DNA of 64,000 nucleotides from contig NZ_AXWS01000007.1 of the NCBI RefSeq assembly GCF_000482785.1, positions 930,001 through 994,000 of the forward strand, read 5' to 3'. Numbering within the stretch: position 1 is the first letter of the stretch; each line of letters opens with the position of its first letter. Source of the stretch: Derxia gummosa DSM 723. Lineage in GTDB: Bacteria > Pseudomonadota > Gammaproteobacteria > Burkholderiales > Burkholderiaceae_E. The notes below the pieces were generated by a model. That model did no database searches, had not been told where the DNA came from, and worked only from the letters and a program-made list of their open reading frames with translations. The position numbers and the translations under genes were made by a program. Positions 31,605 to 41,449 of this stretch are shown piece by piece.

Positions 31605-32954
31605 TCAGGCCACCTGTTCGCCGTGCAGCGCCAGGTCGAGGCCGGTGTCCTCGGCCTCTTCGCTCACGCGCAGGCCAATCGCCAGGTCGACGAGCTTGAG
31701 CAGCACGACCGACATCGCGAAGCTGAAGGCCAGGGTCGCGAAGGCCGCGATCGCCTGCGTGAGCATGTCGGCCTTGAGGCCCGACATGTGCGGATCGTTG
31801 AACACGCCCGTGAGCAGCGCGCCGATCAGTCCGCCGATGCCGTGGATGCCGAACACGTCGAGCGCGTCATCCACGCCGAGCACACGCTTGAGCTGGGTCG
31901 CGCCCCAGAAGCAGCCGATGCCCGCCAGCAGGCCGATGCCCATCGCCGCCCCCACGCCCACGAAGCCCGAGGCCGGCGTGATCGCCACCAGCCCCGCCAC
32001 CACTCCCGAGCAGGCGCCGAGTAGCGTGACCCGGCCCTTCGCCATCCATTCGACCGCCATCCAGCTGAGCGCCGCCGTTGCCGCCGCCACATGCGTGACC
32101 ACCATCGCCATCGCCGCGCGGCCGTCGGCCGCGAGCGCCGAACCGGCATTGAAGCCGAACCAGCCCACCCACAGCAGCGCCGCGCCGGTCATCGTGAAAC
32201 CGAGGTTGAAGGGCACGAAGGCCTCCTGGCCGTAGCCGCGCCGCGGCCCGAGCATCCAGGCGCAGGCCAGACCCGCCGCGCCCGCGTTCACGTGCACCAC
32301 CGTGCCGCCCGCAAAATCGAGCGCGCCCAGGCCCGCGAGCCAGCCGCTCGGCTCCCACACCCAGTGCGCGACCGGCACGTACACCAGCAGCGACCACAGC
32401 GAGAGGAAGGCCAGCATCGCGCCGAAGCGCATGCGTTCGGCGAAGGCGCCGATGATCAGCGCCGGCGTGATGATCGCGAAGCTGAGCTGGAACATCAGGA
32501 ACACCGGCTCGGGAATCGACGGCGCGAGATGGCTCACGCTCAGGCGCGCCGATTCCTTCAGATAGACCAGGTCATGCAGCAGCGCCCGTTGCAGGCCACC
32601 GATGTAGGGCGTGCCACCCGGCGTGAAGGCGAGGCTGTAGCCGATGACGGCCCAGATGAGCGTGACCGAGGCACAGCATGCAAGCGTGTGCAGGCAGACC
32701 GACAGCACGTTCTGCCGCCGGACCATGCCGGCATAGAACAGCGCGAGGCCCGGCAGCGTCATGAGCAGCACGAAGGCCGTGGCAACCAGCATCCAGGCGG
32801 TGTCGCCCGCGCTGATCGCATCGAAGCCGACCACGAAGGGCTGGGTCGGCACATCGTCGGCCCGCGCGGCGAGCGGAAGAAGCAATGCACTTGATGCGGC
32901 GAGCGCGCCGAGGCGCCCGCATCCCTTGGTTTCCAGATGAGTTCTTCTTTGCAT
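31605..32954 (-). CDS. amt: ammonium transporter
   Basis: A 449-residue Amt/MEP/Rh channel for ammonium uptake in the inner membrane. After a signal-like N-terminus (cleavage near LAARADD) come about 11 hydrophobic helices. The twin pore histidines are in PVAHWVWEPSGWL and in DVFGIHGIGGLIGALL, and DFAGGTVVHVNAGAAGLA is the family signature. Usually amt is preceded by a PII gene (glnK), which is not present here. The RIGLRVS-like cytoplasmic tail (DLAIGLRVSEEAEDTGLDL) is typical. Confidence 0.95.
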   Translation of the reverse strand: MQRRTHLETKGCGRLGALAASSALLLPLAARADDVPTQPFVVGFDAISAGDTAWMLVATAFVLLMTLPGLALFYAGMVRRQNVLSVCLHTLACCASVTLIWAVIGYSLAFTPGGTPYIGGLQRALLHDLVYLKESARLSVSHLAPSIPEPVFLMFQLSFAIITPALIIGAFAERMRFGAMLAFLSLWSLLVYVPVAHWVWEPSGWLAGLGALDFAGGTVVHVNAGAAGLACAWMLGPRRGYGQEAFVPFNLGFTMTGAALLWVGWFGFNAGSALAADGRAAMAMVVTHVAAATAALSWMAVEWMAKGRVTLLGACSGVVAGLVAITPASGFVGVGAAMGIGLLAGIGCFWGATQLKRVLGVDDALDVFGIHGIGGLIGALLTGVFNDPHMSGLKADMLTQAIAAFATLAFSFAMSVVLLKLVDLAIGLRVSEEAEDTGLDLALHGEQVA

Positions 32955-33075
32955 GGAGCGTCGGGGAAGGTCCGACGCAAGCCGCGCCGGTGGCCAGGCG
33001 GGCGCTGCGGCCCGACCCTAGAAAAGATCCGACCGACTTCAGCAAGCTCCATGCCCTTGCCGTGGGCTTTCGGAC

Positions 33076-33591
33076 TCAGGCGAGTCCTAGCGCCTCGACA
33101 AGCTTTTCCGTGAAGTAATTCACGCGACTCCCTGCGGCGGTGCAGCACTCGCCGGCCTGTGTGCGCCGTGCCGGTGCCCAGATCGCGTCCGGATAGTGGG
33201 TGTCGTCGGCAAAGCGCGGGATCACATGCCAGTGCAGATGCGGCACCACCGTGCCGAATGCGGCGAGGTTGATCTTGGCCGGCACAAGCACGTCGAGCGC
33301 GACGCGCTCGATGGTCGCGATCACCTCCATGAGCGCGACGCGGTCGGCCGCCGGCAGCTCGCTGAACTCGCGCACATGCGCGTTCCAGATCACGCGCACA
33401 TAGCCGGGAAAGCCGCTGTCCTCGACGAGGATGAGGCGCCATTTGGCCGTGCGCAGCAGCAGCCGGCCGCCGTCGCCCTCGCAGAGCGGGCAGCCGGCGG
33501 CGAAGGCGGTTGCGGCGGGCATCGGCGCGACCGCAGGCCCGACCGTGGCCGTGGCCTGGCCTGCGGCCGCATGGCCGGCGCCCGCCGGCAT
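33076..33591 (-). CDS. HIT-family hydrolase
   Basis: A protein of about 171 residues from the histidine triad superfamily, expected to cleave nucleoside phosphoramidates or dinucleotide substrates. The triad is in VPHLHWHVIPRF, followed by DDTHYPDAIW. CPLCEGDGGRLLLRTAKWRL begins the fold. The start is uncertain: the ATG at 33589-33591 (10 nt after the upstream dehydrogenase stop) is used, but the first 35 residues are low complexity and the ATG at 33520-33522 may be the true start. It appears to be the last gene of a unit with the FAD/Fe-S dehydrogenase. Confidence 0.85.
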   Translation of the reverse strand: MPAGAGHAAAGQATATVGPAVAPMPAATAFAAGCPLCEGDGGRLLLRTAKWRLILVEDSGFPGYVRVIWNAHVREFSELPAADRVALMEVIATIERVALDVLVPAKINLAAFGTVVPHLHWHVIPRFADDTHYPDAIWAPARRTQAGECCTAAGSRVNYFTEKLVEALGLA

Positions 33592-33601
33592 CACGCGCGC
33601 T

Positions 33602-36600
33602 TCAGACGAGCACACGTTCGATCCCGCCGTTGTTGGCTGCCTTCACGTACTCGGGCAGCCAGTCGTTGCCGAGCAGGTGTTTGGCCATCTCGATGACGAC
33701 GTAGTCGGCCTTGGTGTCCGAGTCCTCGTCGTAGCGCGTGAGGCCCTGGAGGCAACTCGGGCAGCTGGTGAGGATCTTCACGTCGCCGGTGAAGCCGTCG
33801 GCGCGCAGCTTGTCGGCCTGGGCGCGCATCGACTCTTCCTTGCGGAAGCGCACCTGGGTGGCGATGTCGGGCCGCGTCACGCCGAAGGTGCCGCTCTCGC
33901 CGCAGCAGCGGTCGTTCTTCGCGATCTTCGTGGCGTCGGCGGTCGTGATGAGCGAGTTCACCGTCTTGAGCGGGTCCTGGAGCTTCATCGGCGTGTGGCA
34001 GGGGTCGTGATACATGTAACGCGTGCCCTGCACGCCCTCCAGCTTCACGCCCTTCTCCATCAGGTACTCGTGGATGTCGACGATGCGGCAGCCCGGGAAG
34101 ATCTTCTCGAATTCATACGTGGCGAGCTGGTCGTAGCAGGTGCCGCAGCTCACCACCACCGTCTTGATGTCGAGGTAGTTGAGCGTGTTGGCGACGCGGT
34201 GGAACAGCACGCGGTTGTCGGTCTGGATCTTCTCAGCCTTGTCGGCCTGGCCGGCGCCGCGCTGCGGATAGCCGCAGCACAGATAGCCCGGCGGCAGCAC
34301 GGTCTGCACGCCCACATGCCAGAGCATCGCCTGCGTCGCGAGCCCCACCTGCGAGAACAGCCGCTCCGAGCCGCAGCCCGGGAAGTAGAAGACGGCCTCG
34401 GTATCGGGCGTCGTCTTCTTCGGGTCGCGGATGATCGGGACGATCTCGTTGTCCTCGATGTCGAGCAGCGCGCGCGCCGTCTTGGTCGGCAGGCCGGCCG
34501 GCAGCTTCTTGTTCACGAAGTGGATGACCTGCTCGCGGATCGGCGGGCGGCCGCCGTCGGTGGCGGGCGGATGGCCGGTCTGCTTGCGCGTGAACTTCTT
34601 GAGCAGGTCGTTGGCGAAACGCTGGGCCTTGAAGCCGATGCCGACCATCGCCGCGCGCGTCATCTTGATCGTGTCGGGGTCGGTCGCGTTCAGGAAGAAC
34701 ATCGCCGCCTTGCTGCCCGGATTGAACTTGCGCTTGCCCAGCTTGGTGAGCAGGTTGCGCATGTTCATCGACACGTCGCCGAAGTCGATCTTCACCGGGC
34801 AGGGCGTGACGCACTTGTGGCAGACCGTGCAATGGTCGGCCACGTCCGAAAACTCGTCCCAGTGCTTGATGCTCACGCCGCGCCGCGTCTGCTCCTCGTA
34901 CAGGAAGGCTTCGATCAGCAGCGAGGTCGCGAGGATCTTGTTGCGCGGGCTGTAGAGCAGGCTCGCGCGCGGCACGTGCGTGGCGCACACGGGCTTGCAC
35001 TTGCCGCAGCGCAGGCAGTCCTTGACGCTCGCCGCGATGGCGCCGATGTCGCTCTGCTGCATGATCAGCGACTCATGCCCCATGAGGCCGAAGCTCGGCG
35101 TATAGGCATGCGTGAGGTCGGCCGGCGCCATCGGCCTGCCGTCCTCGACGAAGCTGTGGCCGCGCAGCAGCTTGCCCTTGTTGAACCTGCCTTGCGGATC
35201 CACCTTCTGCTTGTATTCGGTGAACGGGCGCAGCTCCTCGTCGGTGAGGAATTCCAGCTTGGTGATGCCGATGCCGTGCTCGCCCGAGATCACGCCGTCG
35301 AGCGAGCGCGCCAGCGTCATGATCCGCGCGACCGCCTCGTTGGCGGTCTGGAGCATCTCGTAGTCGTCGCTGTTGACGGGGATGTTGGTGTGCACGTTGC
35401 CGTCGCCCGCGTGCATGTGCAGCGCGACGAACACCCGGCCGCGCAGCACCTTCTTGTGCGTGGTCTCGAACAGCTTGAGGGTCGGATCGAAGGCCGCGCC
35501 GCCGAAGATGCGGCGGAATTCGGCGCGGATCTCCTTCTTCCAGCTCACGCGGATCGTGCGGTCCTGCACGAGATCGAACACGCGCACGTTCGGCCGCACC
35601 GCGATGCGCGGGCCGAACACATCGAGCAGATGGTCGTAGCCGTGGCGCACCAGATCGGCCTGGGCCTCGGCCAGCCTGCGGTCGAGCGAGCCGAGCACGA
35701 AGCTCCATCGCGCATGCACCTTTTCGATCAGCTCGCGCGCTTCCTGCGCCCGGTTCTCGATGATGTCGGCGCTCGGCAGGTCGGCCGCGTCGTCGGTCTT
35801 GCCGAGCGGCAGCTCGCCCTGCAACAGACGGTCGAGTTCGGCCACGAGCTTGAGCTTGTTGCGGATGCTCAGCTCGATGTTGATGCGCTCGATGCCGTCG
35901 GTGTACTCGTCCATCCGGTGCAGCGGGATGACGACGTCTTCATTCACCTTGAAGGCGTTGGTGTGGCGGCTGATCGCGGCGGTGCGCGAACGGTCGAGCC
36001 AGAACTTCTTGCGCTGCTCGGGGCTCACGGCGATGAAGCCTTCGCCCACGCGCGTGTTGGCGATGCGCACGACCTCGCTGGCCGCCGCCGCCACGGCGTT
36101 CTCGTCGTCGCCGACGATGTCGCCGAACAGCGCCATCTTGGGCAGGCCGCCGCCGTGCGCCTTGCTCTTGGTCGCGTAGCCGACCGCGCGCAGATAGCGC
36201 TCGTCGAGGTGCTCCAGGCCCGCGAGCATCACGGGCGCCATGCCCTCGGGCGCGCCCTTGCGGGTCTGCGCGTCGAGGTAGTCCTTGATCTCGACGATGC
36301 TCGGGATCGCGTCGCGCGCCTGACCGAAGAACTCCAGGCACACGGTGCGCACATGCTTGGGCATGCGGTGCACGACCCAGCGCGCGGCGGTGATGAGGCC
36401 GTCGCAGCCTTCCTTCTGCACGCCCGGCAGGCCGGCGAGGAACTTGTCGGTCACGTCCTTGCCGAGGCCGGTCTTGCGGAAGCGCGCGCCGTCGATGTTG
36501 AGCGTGGTCGTGCGGATGATCTCGCCCGCGCCCGGCGGCTGGGTGCCGTCGCGCCAGACGAGTTCGAAGATCACGTCCTTGGCGTCATGGATCTTGCCGA

Positions 36601-37630
36601 GGTTGTGGTTGATGCGCGTGACCTCGAGCCAGTTGCCGCTCGGGTCCACCATGCGCCACCACGCGAGGTTGTCGAGCGCCGTGCCCCAGAGCACCGCCTT
36701 CTTGCCGCCCGCGTTCATCGCGATGTTGCCGCCGATGCAGCTCGCCTCGATGGACGTCGGGTCCACGGCAAACACGAAGCCCGCCGAGTCGGCAGCCTCG
36801 GCCACGCGCTTGGTCACGACGCCGGCTTCGGAATACACGGTCGGCACCGGCCGGCCGAGGCCGGGCAGATCGACCATCTCGACCGCGCTCATCTTTTCGA
36901 GCTTCTCGGTGTTGATGACGGCCGACCACGGCGTGAGCGGCACGGCGCCGCCGGTGTAGCCCGTGCCGCCGCCGCGCGGGATGACGGTGAGGCCGCAGTC
37001 GAAGCAGGCGCGCACGAGCGGCGCCATCTCGGCCTCGTTGTCGGGCGTGAGCACGACGAAGGGATATTCGACGCGCCAGTCGGTCGCGTCGGTCACATGC
37101 GACACGCGCGACAGGCCGTCGAACTTGATGTTGTCCTTCGCGGTGATGCGGCCGAGCTTGCCGAGCACCTCGCGCCGCTTGGCGCCCACGCGCTCGAAAT
37201 CGGCCGCGAACTGCTCGATCGCCGCGCTGGCCGAGGTCACGAGCGAGGCCACGAGCGCATCGCGCCCGGCATCGCCGCCGCCGCGCCGCGACTCGATGCC
37301 GCGCACGCGGTGCCAGAGCGCGTCGATCAACGCCTTGCGGCGCCTGGGGTTGTCGAGCAGGTCGTCCTGCAGATAGGGATTGCGCTGGACGACCCAGATG
37401 TCGCCGAGCACCTCGAACAGCATGCGGGCGCTGCGGCCGGTGCGGCGTTCTCCGCGCAGGGCTTCGAGCGTTTCCCAGGCTGTCTCGCCGAGCAGGCGGA
37501 TGACGATTTCGCGGTCGGAGAAGGACGTGTAGTTGTACGGGATCTCGCGCAGGCGCGGTCGCTCGGCGGCCGGCTGCCCCGGCACGTCGGCGGTGCCCGG
37601 CACCGCGGTGAGGCTGTGGGGAGCGTTCAT
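33602..37630 (-). CDS. DUF3683-FAD-Fe-S D-lactate/glycolate-type dehydrogenase
   Basis: A very large (1342-residue) cytoplasmic or membrane-associated flavoprotein. Domains in order: DUF3683 (about 25-115); an FAD-binding PCMH domain (about 165-400, with [17 protein letters not shown] and [17 protein letters not shown]); an FAD-oxidase C-terminal domain (about 560-800, with [15 protein letters not shown] and GEHGIGITK); two Fe-S motifs ([24 protein letters not shown]); and two CCG domains ([11 protein letters not shown]...[17 protein letters not shown]...CPSCLQGL). The design combines GlcD-like and GlcF-like parts in one chain, so oxidation of a 2-hydroxy acid such as D-lactate is likely. The exact substrate is not known. 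Confidence 0.92.
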   Translation of the reverse strand: MNAPHSLTAVPGTADVPGQPAAERPRLREIPYNYTSFSDREIVIRLLGETAWETLEALRGERRTGRSARMLFEVLGDIWVVQRNPYLQDDLLDNPRRRKALIDALWHRVRGIESRRGGGDAGRDALVASLVTSASAAIEQFAADFERVGAKRREVLGKLGRITAKDNIKFDGLSRVSHVTDATDWRVEYPFVVLTPDNEAEMAPLVRACFDCGLTVIPRGGGTGYTGGAVPLTPWSAVINTEKLEKMSAVEMVDLPGLGRPVPTVYSEAGVVTKRVAEAADSAGFVFAVDPTSIEASCIGGNIAMNAGGKKAVLWGTALDNLAWWRMVDPSGNWLEVTRINHNLGKIHDAKDVIFELVWRDGTQPPGAGEIIRTTTLNIDGARFRKTGLGKDVTDKFLAGLPGVQKEGCDGLITAARWVVHRMPKHVRTVCLEFFGQARDAIPSIVEIKDYLDAQTRKGAPEGMAPVMLAGLEHLDERYLRAVGYATKSKAHGGGLPKMALFGDIVGDDENAVAAAASEVVRIANTRVGEGFIAVSPEQRKKFWLDRSRTAAISRHTNAFKVNEDVVIPLHRMDEYTDGIERINIELSIRNKLKLVAELDRLLQGELPLGKTDDAADLPSADIIENRAQEARELIEKVHARWSFVLGSLDRRLAEAQADLVRHGYDHLLDVFGPRIAVRPNVRVFDLVQDRTIRVSWKKEIRAEFRRIFGGAAFDPTLKLFETTHKKVLRGRVFVALHMHAGDGNVHTNIPVNSDDYEMLQTANEAVARIMTLARSLDGVISGEHGIGITKLEFLTDEELRPFTEYKQKVDPQGRFNKGKLLRGHSFVEDGRPMAPADLTHAYTPSFGLMGHESLIMQQSDIGAIAASVKDCLRCGKCKPVCATHVPRASLLYSPRNKILATSLLIEAFLYEEQTRRGVSIKHWDEFSDVADHCTVCHKCVTPCPVKIDFGDVSMNMRNLLTKLGKRKFNPGSKAAMFFLNATDPDTIKMTRAAMVGIGFKAQRFANDLLKKFTRKQTGHPPATDGGRPPIREQVIHFVNKKLPAGLPTKTARALLDIEDNEIVPIIRDPKKTTPDTEAVFYFPGCGSERLFSQVGLATQAMLWHVGVQTVLPPGYLCCGYPQRGAGQADKAEKIQTDNRVLFHRVANTLNYLDIKTVVVSCGTCYDQLATYEFEKIFPGCRIVDIHEYLMEKGVKLEGVQGTRYMYHDPCHTPMKLQDPLKTVNSLITTADATKIAKNDRCCGESGTFGVTRPDIATQVRFRKEESMRAQADKLRADGFTGDVKILTSCPSCLQGLTRYDEDSDTKADYVVIEMAKHLLGNDWLPEYVKAANNGGIERVLV

Positions 37631-37847
37631 GGCGTTTGATAATCCTCAAAAAATCATTCTAGCTTGCGGTCCCGCAACGGCTTTCCGGCGGTAAACGCGC
37701 GCTTCCCGTCGCGAGCGGAACAGCGGGCTGCGGCGCGATGTGTTTGATCGACGCTCGGCGCACCCGCCCGTCACCGACCTTCCGATCCGCGTTGCCCGCC
37801 CGCCTCGGCAAGCCTCGCCGACGCCCCGCCAATACCAAGACCGACCG

Positions 37848-39404
37848 ATGAGCAATCTCTACTCGATCCTCGAAGCCAACTTTCCCGCCGACCGCTCGGC
37901 CTGCGCGATCGAGTCGCGCGGCGCGGGCGAGCCGCTGTTCTACAGCTGGGCCGACCTGCATCACGGCAGCGGCCGCATCGCCAATCTGCTCGCCGCGCTG
38001 AACCTGCCCGCCGGCAGCCGCCTCGCCGCCCAGGTGGACAAGTCGGTCGAGGCGCTGATGCTCTACCTCGCCTGCCTGCGCGCCGGCATCGTCTACGTGC
38101 CGCTCAACACCGCCTACCGCAAGGCCGAGGTCGAGTACTTCATCGGCGACGCGAAGCCGGCGGTGGTGGTGTGCACGCCGGCCAACTTCTCGTGGGTGGG
38201 CAAGGCGGCGTTCTGCGGCGGCGCCGAGGTGGTGTACACGCTCGGCGACGACCGCGGCGGCACCCTGCTCGACCGCGCCGCCCATCATGCCGACGACTTC
38301 GTGACGGTCGATCGCGCCGACGCCGACCTCGCCGTGCTGCTCTACACCTCCGGCACCACCGGCCGCAGCAAGGGCGCGATGCTCAGCCACGGCAACATGG
38401 CGAGCAACGCGCTCGCGCTGCGATCGCTCTGGGGCTGGCACCTCGCGCCCGACGGCACGCCGGCCGAACGCGACACCCTGCTGCATGCGCTGCCGCTGTT
38501 CCACATCCACGGCCTGTTCGTCGCGGCGCACGGCGCGCTCATCGCCGGCGCGAAGCAGATCTTCCTGCCCAGGCTCGACCCCGCCGCCATCCTCGATCTG
38601 CTGCCGCGCTGCACGGTGATGATGGGCGTGCCCACCTACTACGTGCGCCTGCTGGCCGAGCCCGGCCTCACGCCCGAACGCTGCGCCGGCATGCGCCTGT
38701 TCGTGAGCGGCTCGGCGCCGCTGCTCAAGGAGACCTTCGAGCTTTGGCGCGAGCGCACCGGCCACGTCATCCTGGAGCGCTACGGGATGAGCGAGACGGT
38801 CATGAACACCTCCAACCCGTATGACGGCGACCCGGCGCTGCGCAAACCCGGCACCGTCGGCCCGGCCATTCCCGGCGTGGGCGTGCGCGTGGTGGACGGC
38901 CGAACCGACCAGCCCCTGCCCGCCGGCGAGATCGGCGACATCCAGATCAGTGGCCCCAACGTCTTCGGCGGCTACTGGCAGATGCCCGACAAGACCGCCG
39001 AGAGCTTCACCGCCGACGGCTGGTTCCGCACCGGCGACGTGGGCCGCCTCGACGACGACGGTTATCTGAGCATCGTCGGCCGCAGCAAGGATCTGATCAT
39101 CACCGGCGGCTACAACGTCTATCCGAAGGAGATCGAGAGCTTCATCGACGAGATGCCGGGCGTGGCCGAGTCGGCGGTGATCGGTGTGCCGCATGCGGAC
39201 TTCGGCGAGGCGGTGGTGGCGGTGGTCGTGCCGCGCCCGGACGCGGTGGTGGACGAGGCGGCGCTGATCGCGGCGCTCAAGGCCGGCATCGCCAACTACA
39301 AGGTGCCCAAGCGCGTGTTCACGGTGGACGAACTGCCGCGCAACACGATGGGCAAGGTGCAGAAGAACCTGCTGCGCGAGCGCTTCGGGGCCGGCGCGGA
39401 CTGA
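37848..39404 (+). CDS. matB: malonyl-CoA synthetase
   Basis: A 518-residue acyl-CoA synthetase of the ANL superfamily that activates malonate with ATP and CoA. Adenylation motifs are LLYTSGTTGRSKGAMLSHGN (A3), RYGMSETVMNTSNPYDG (A5, characteristic of MatB), GWFRTGDVGRLDDDGYL (A7/A8), GGYNVYPKEIESFID and the catalytic Lys in LPRNTMGKVQKNLLRE. The ATG at 37848 gives MSNLYSILEANFPADR, the expected start; the open frame upstream is leader. No malonate carrier or decarboxylase gene is adjacent, so it may recycle free malonate into malonyl-CoA or methylmalonyl-CoA. Confidence 0.9.
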   Translation: MSNLYSILEANFPADRSACAIESRGAGEPLFYSWADLHHGSGRIANLLAALNLPAGSRLAAQVDKSVEALMLYLACLRAGIVYVPLNTAYRKAEVEYFIGDAKPAVVVCTPANFSWVGKAAFCGGAEVVYTLGDDRGGTLLDRAAHHADDFVTVDRADADLAVLLYTSGTTGRSKGAMLSHGNMASNALALRSLWGWHLAPDGTPAERDTLLHALPLFHIHGLFVAAHGALIAGAKQIFLPRLDPAAILDLLPRCTVMMGVPTYYVRLLAEPGLTPERCAGMRLFVSGSAPLLKETFELWRERTGHVILERYGMSETVMNTSNPYDGDPALRKPGTVGPAIPGVGVRVVDGRTDQPLPAGEIGDIQISGPNVFGGYWQMPDKTAESFTADGWFRTGDVGRLDDDGYLSIVGRSKDLIITGGYNVYPKEIESFIDEMPGVAESAVIGVPHADFGEAVVAVVVPRPDAVVDEAALIAALKAGIANYKVPKRVFTVDELPRNTMGKVQKNLLRERFGAGAD

Positions 39405-39477
39405 AGCCGTGGACGCCCTCCGGGGTGGCGACGTGGTCGGCTGCGGGCAGGCATGAGCGGGCGGCGGGCCGGTCATC

Positions 39478-39494
39478 CATTCGTGTAACGAATG
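39478..39494. promoter_or_regulatory. perfect 17-bp palindrome after matB
   Basis: CATTCGT-GTA-ACGAATG is a perfect 7-3-7 inverted repeat in the 344-bp gap between convergent matB and the LysR gene. It has no T run, so it is more like an operator than a terminator. The regulator is unknown. Confidence 0.5.
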
Positions 39495-39616
39495 TGCGGT
39501 CGCAGCAACTCGCTGAAACATCCGCCAGATCATTCACACCGCTTATATGACCGATTCACAAGATTCAGTTCCGCGATGGAAGGGCGGTCTTTACAGTTCG
39601 TTCCGTCTCCTCCTCC

Positions 39617-39653
39617 GACTCGGTCCGCAACAGCGAACCGGGTCGTTTTTTTT
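39617..39653 (+). terminator. Rho-independent terminator, plus strand
   Basis: A 12-bp stem with one mismatch and one G-T pair (GACTCGGTCCGC with GCGAACCGGGTC, AACA loop) is followed by G and eight T (39646-39653). It lies 213 nt past matB. It may end the matB mRNA with a long 3' UTR, or end a small RNA that starts after the TATATG-like -10 at 39544-39549. Confidence 0.85.
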
Positions 39654-39748
39654 GGTGGGTCCGGTCCGCGCGCCGTCATCGCGCCAAGCCGTGACGCAGC
39701 CATCCGCCACGGCGCTCGCGGCATGCGCCGTGAAGCCGCCCCGCCGCT

Positions 39749-40768
39749 TCAGCCATCTCCCTCGTCACCCGTCGCGGCCAGCAGGCCGGTCGCCATCCCT
39801 GCCTCGTGCTCCGGCCCGGCCAGATCCTCGGGCAGATGCACGTCCGCGCCCGCCTCCACCAGCACGCCGCGCAGCCAGGCCAGCGCCGGGTCGTGGCGGT
39901 TGCGCGCATGCCAGACCGATTCCACCGACACCCGCTCCAGCGCGATCGGCAGCGGCCGCACCGCAAGCCGGTCGGCAAAGCCCGTGGTCGGCACGAAGGT
40001 GCGCGGCAGCAGCGTGAGCAGGTCGGAACTCGCCACCACCCGCGCACCCGTGAAGAACTGGTTGACCGTCAGCATGATCCGGCGCTGGCGCCCGGCCGCA
40101 GCCAGCGCCTCGTCCACGAAGCCGTGCGCCCGCCCCGAGAAGCTCACCAGCAGGTGATGCGCCGCGCAGTAGGCATCGAGCGTGAGCGCGCCCGGCCGCG
40201 CGAGCGGATGGTCGGCGCTCATCACGCAGACGTATTCGCTTTCATAGATCTGGTCGCGCCGCAGCGGCGACAGTTCGCCATCGCGCGCGACCGCCGCGAA
40301 CACGTCGGGAAAGTAGCCGACCGCGAGATCGCATTCGGCGCGGTCGAGCAGCGGGCGCGGATCGCGCGAGGTGAGCGGCACGAGTCGCAGGTTGATCTGC
40401 GCGTTGGCGCGCTCGATGCGCTGGACGACGGCGGGCATGAGCGTGGCGGCGGTCACGTCGGCCATCGCGAGGCGGAAGACGCGGCGCGACTGGGCCGGGT
40501 CGAACTTGTCGGGCGCGATCAGCTCGCGCAACCGGGCCAGCGCGTCGCGCACCTCGGGCCAGAGCGCGTCGGCGCGCGGCGTCGGCACCATGCCGGCGCC
40601 GCTGCGCACGAGGAGCTGGTCGCCGAGCGCCTCGCGCAGCCGGCGCAGCGCATTGCTCACGGCGGGCTGGGTCATCGCAAGCTGCTCGGCGGCGCGGGTG
40701 AGATTGCGCTCCGCCATGACGGCGTCGAACACGCGCAGCAGGTTGAGGTCGAGGGTGCGGAAGTTCAT
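39749..40768 (-). CDS. LysR-family transcriptional regulator
   Basis: A 339-residue regulator. Its N-terminal winged helix-turn-helix is FDAVMAERNLTRAAEQLAMTQPAVSNALRRLRE, read in two parts: NLTRAAEQLAMTQPAVSNAL is the HTH. The effector-binding domain (about 90-300) resembles the NodD/NahR/LinR subgroup, with ECDLAVGYFPD and LLTLLPRTFVP. The ATG at 40766-40768 (MNFRTLDLNLLRVF) is used; an ATG 12 codons upstream is less typical. It is divergent from a small hypothetical gene at 40897, which may be its target. The inducer is unknown. Confidence 0.88.
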   Translation of the reverse strand: MNFRTLDLNLLRVFDAVMAERNLTRAAEQLAMTQPAVSNALRRLREALGDQLLVRSGAGMVPTPRADALWPEVRDALARLRELIAPDKFDPAQSRRVFRLAMADVTAATLMPAVVQRIERANAQINLRLVPLTSRDPRPLLDRAECDLAVGYFPDVFAAVARDGELSPLRRDQIYESEYVCVMSADHPLARPGALTLDAYCAAHHLLVSFSGRAHGFVDEALAAAGRQRRIMLTVNQFFTGARVVASSDLLTLLPRTFVPTTGFADRLAVRPLPIALERVSVESVWHARNRHDPALAWLRGVLVEAGADVHLPEDLAGPEHEAGMATGLLAATGDEGDG

Positions 40769-40896
40769 GGCGGGATTCGTTTCGTGAATGCCGGACATTC
40801 GCATGATTCAGTTCCGGCATATCGAGGGTAAACCCCATACTGCGTCGCATCACGAACTTCGACGCCGATCTCCGACGTCACAACCGGAGCCGCACC

Positions 40897-41196
40897 ATGA
40901 AGCACAGCATCGAACACCCCGCCGTCCACGTCGCCGACGCGAGCATCAACGTCTGGCACGCGCTGAGCGAATGCCTGAGCGAGGCGGGCCAGAACTTCCG
41001 CCACTGGTTCTCGGCCGGCCTCGGCAACCCCTTCACCGCCGAAGCCGACATGCGCGACGACATCGCCTATGTGCGCGAACTGGCCGACGACCTCGCCGCC
41101 ACCGACCGCGGCCTCGCCGATGACCTCTACGCAGCCGCCGACCGCGCCGAGCGGGCGAACAGCCGCGCCGGCCTCAGGCTCGCCGCGCATCACTGA
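40897..41196 (+). CDS. small hypothetical protein divergent from LysR
   Basis: A 99-residue soluble protein, rich in Ala and Asp, with a central acidic helix (DDIAYVRELADDLAATDRGL). No known domain, signal or Cys motif is seen. It is preceded by a 128-bp divergent promoter region shared with the LysR gene and followed by a good terminator at 41238-41261, so it appears to be a single-gene transcription unit. Function unknown. Confidence 0.65.
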   Translation: MKHSIEHPAVHVADASINVWHALSECLSEAGQNFRHWFSAGLGNPFTAEADMRDDIAYVRELADDLAATDRGLADDLYAAADRAERANSRAGLRLAAHH

Positions 41197-41237
41197 GCAC
41201 GCGGGCGCCGGCCCGGATGGCCGGCAGCGATCGATCA

Positions 41238-41261
41238 CGGGGCGCTTCGGCGCCCCGTTTT
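41238..41261 (+). terminator. terminator with UUCG loop
   Basis: CGGGGCGC pairs with GCGCCCCG around a TTCG tetraloop, followed by TTTT. It ends the 99-residue gene. Confidence 0.85.
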
Positions 41262-41449
41262 CATTGGCGCGGCGATCGTGATCGACCCGCGTCCGATCGG
41301 CGCCCGGTTCTTCTCGCGCGCGGGCAGCCGCCGGGTGCCGGCCCGGACCGCGATTCGCGGCGCTCCGTCCCGCCGATTGATCGAACGCGAAGCATGTAAG
41401 GCCGGCGACAGCTACCCTCGCCGCTCCCTTCCTCCTCAAGCCGACCGCC

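Noticed and set aside
33431-37639. Very long plus-strand open frame (1402 codons)
   Set aside because: It is antisense to the DUF3683 dehydrogenase, whose domains and catalytic motifs are clear. The antisense translation is low-complexity (V/A/D/H/R-rich), typical of high-GC shadow frames.
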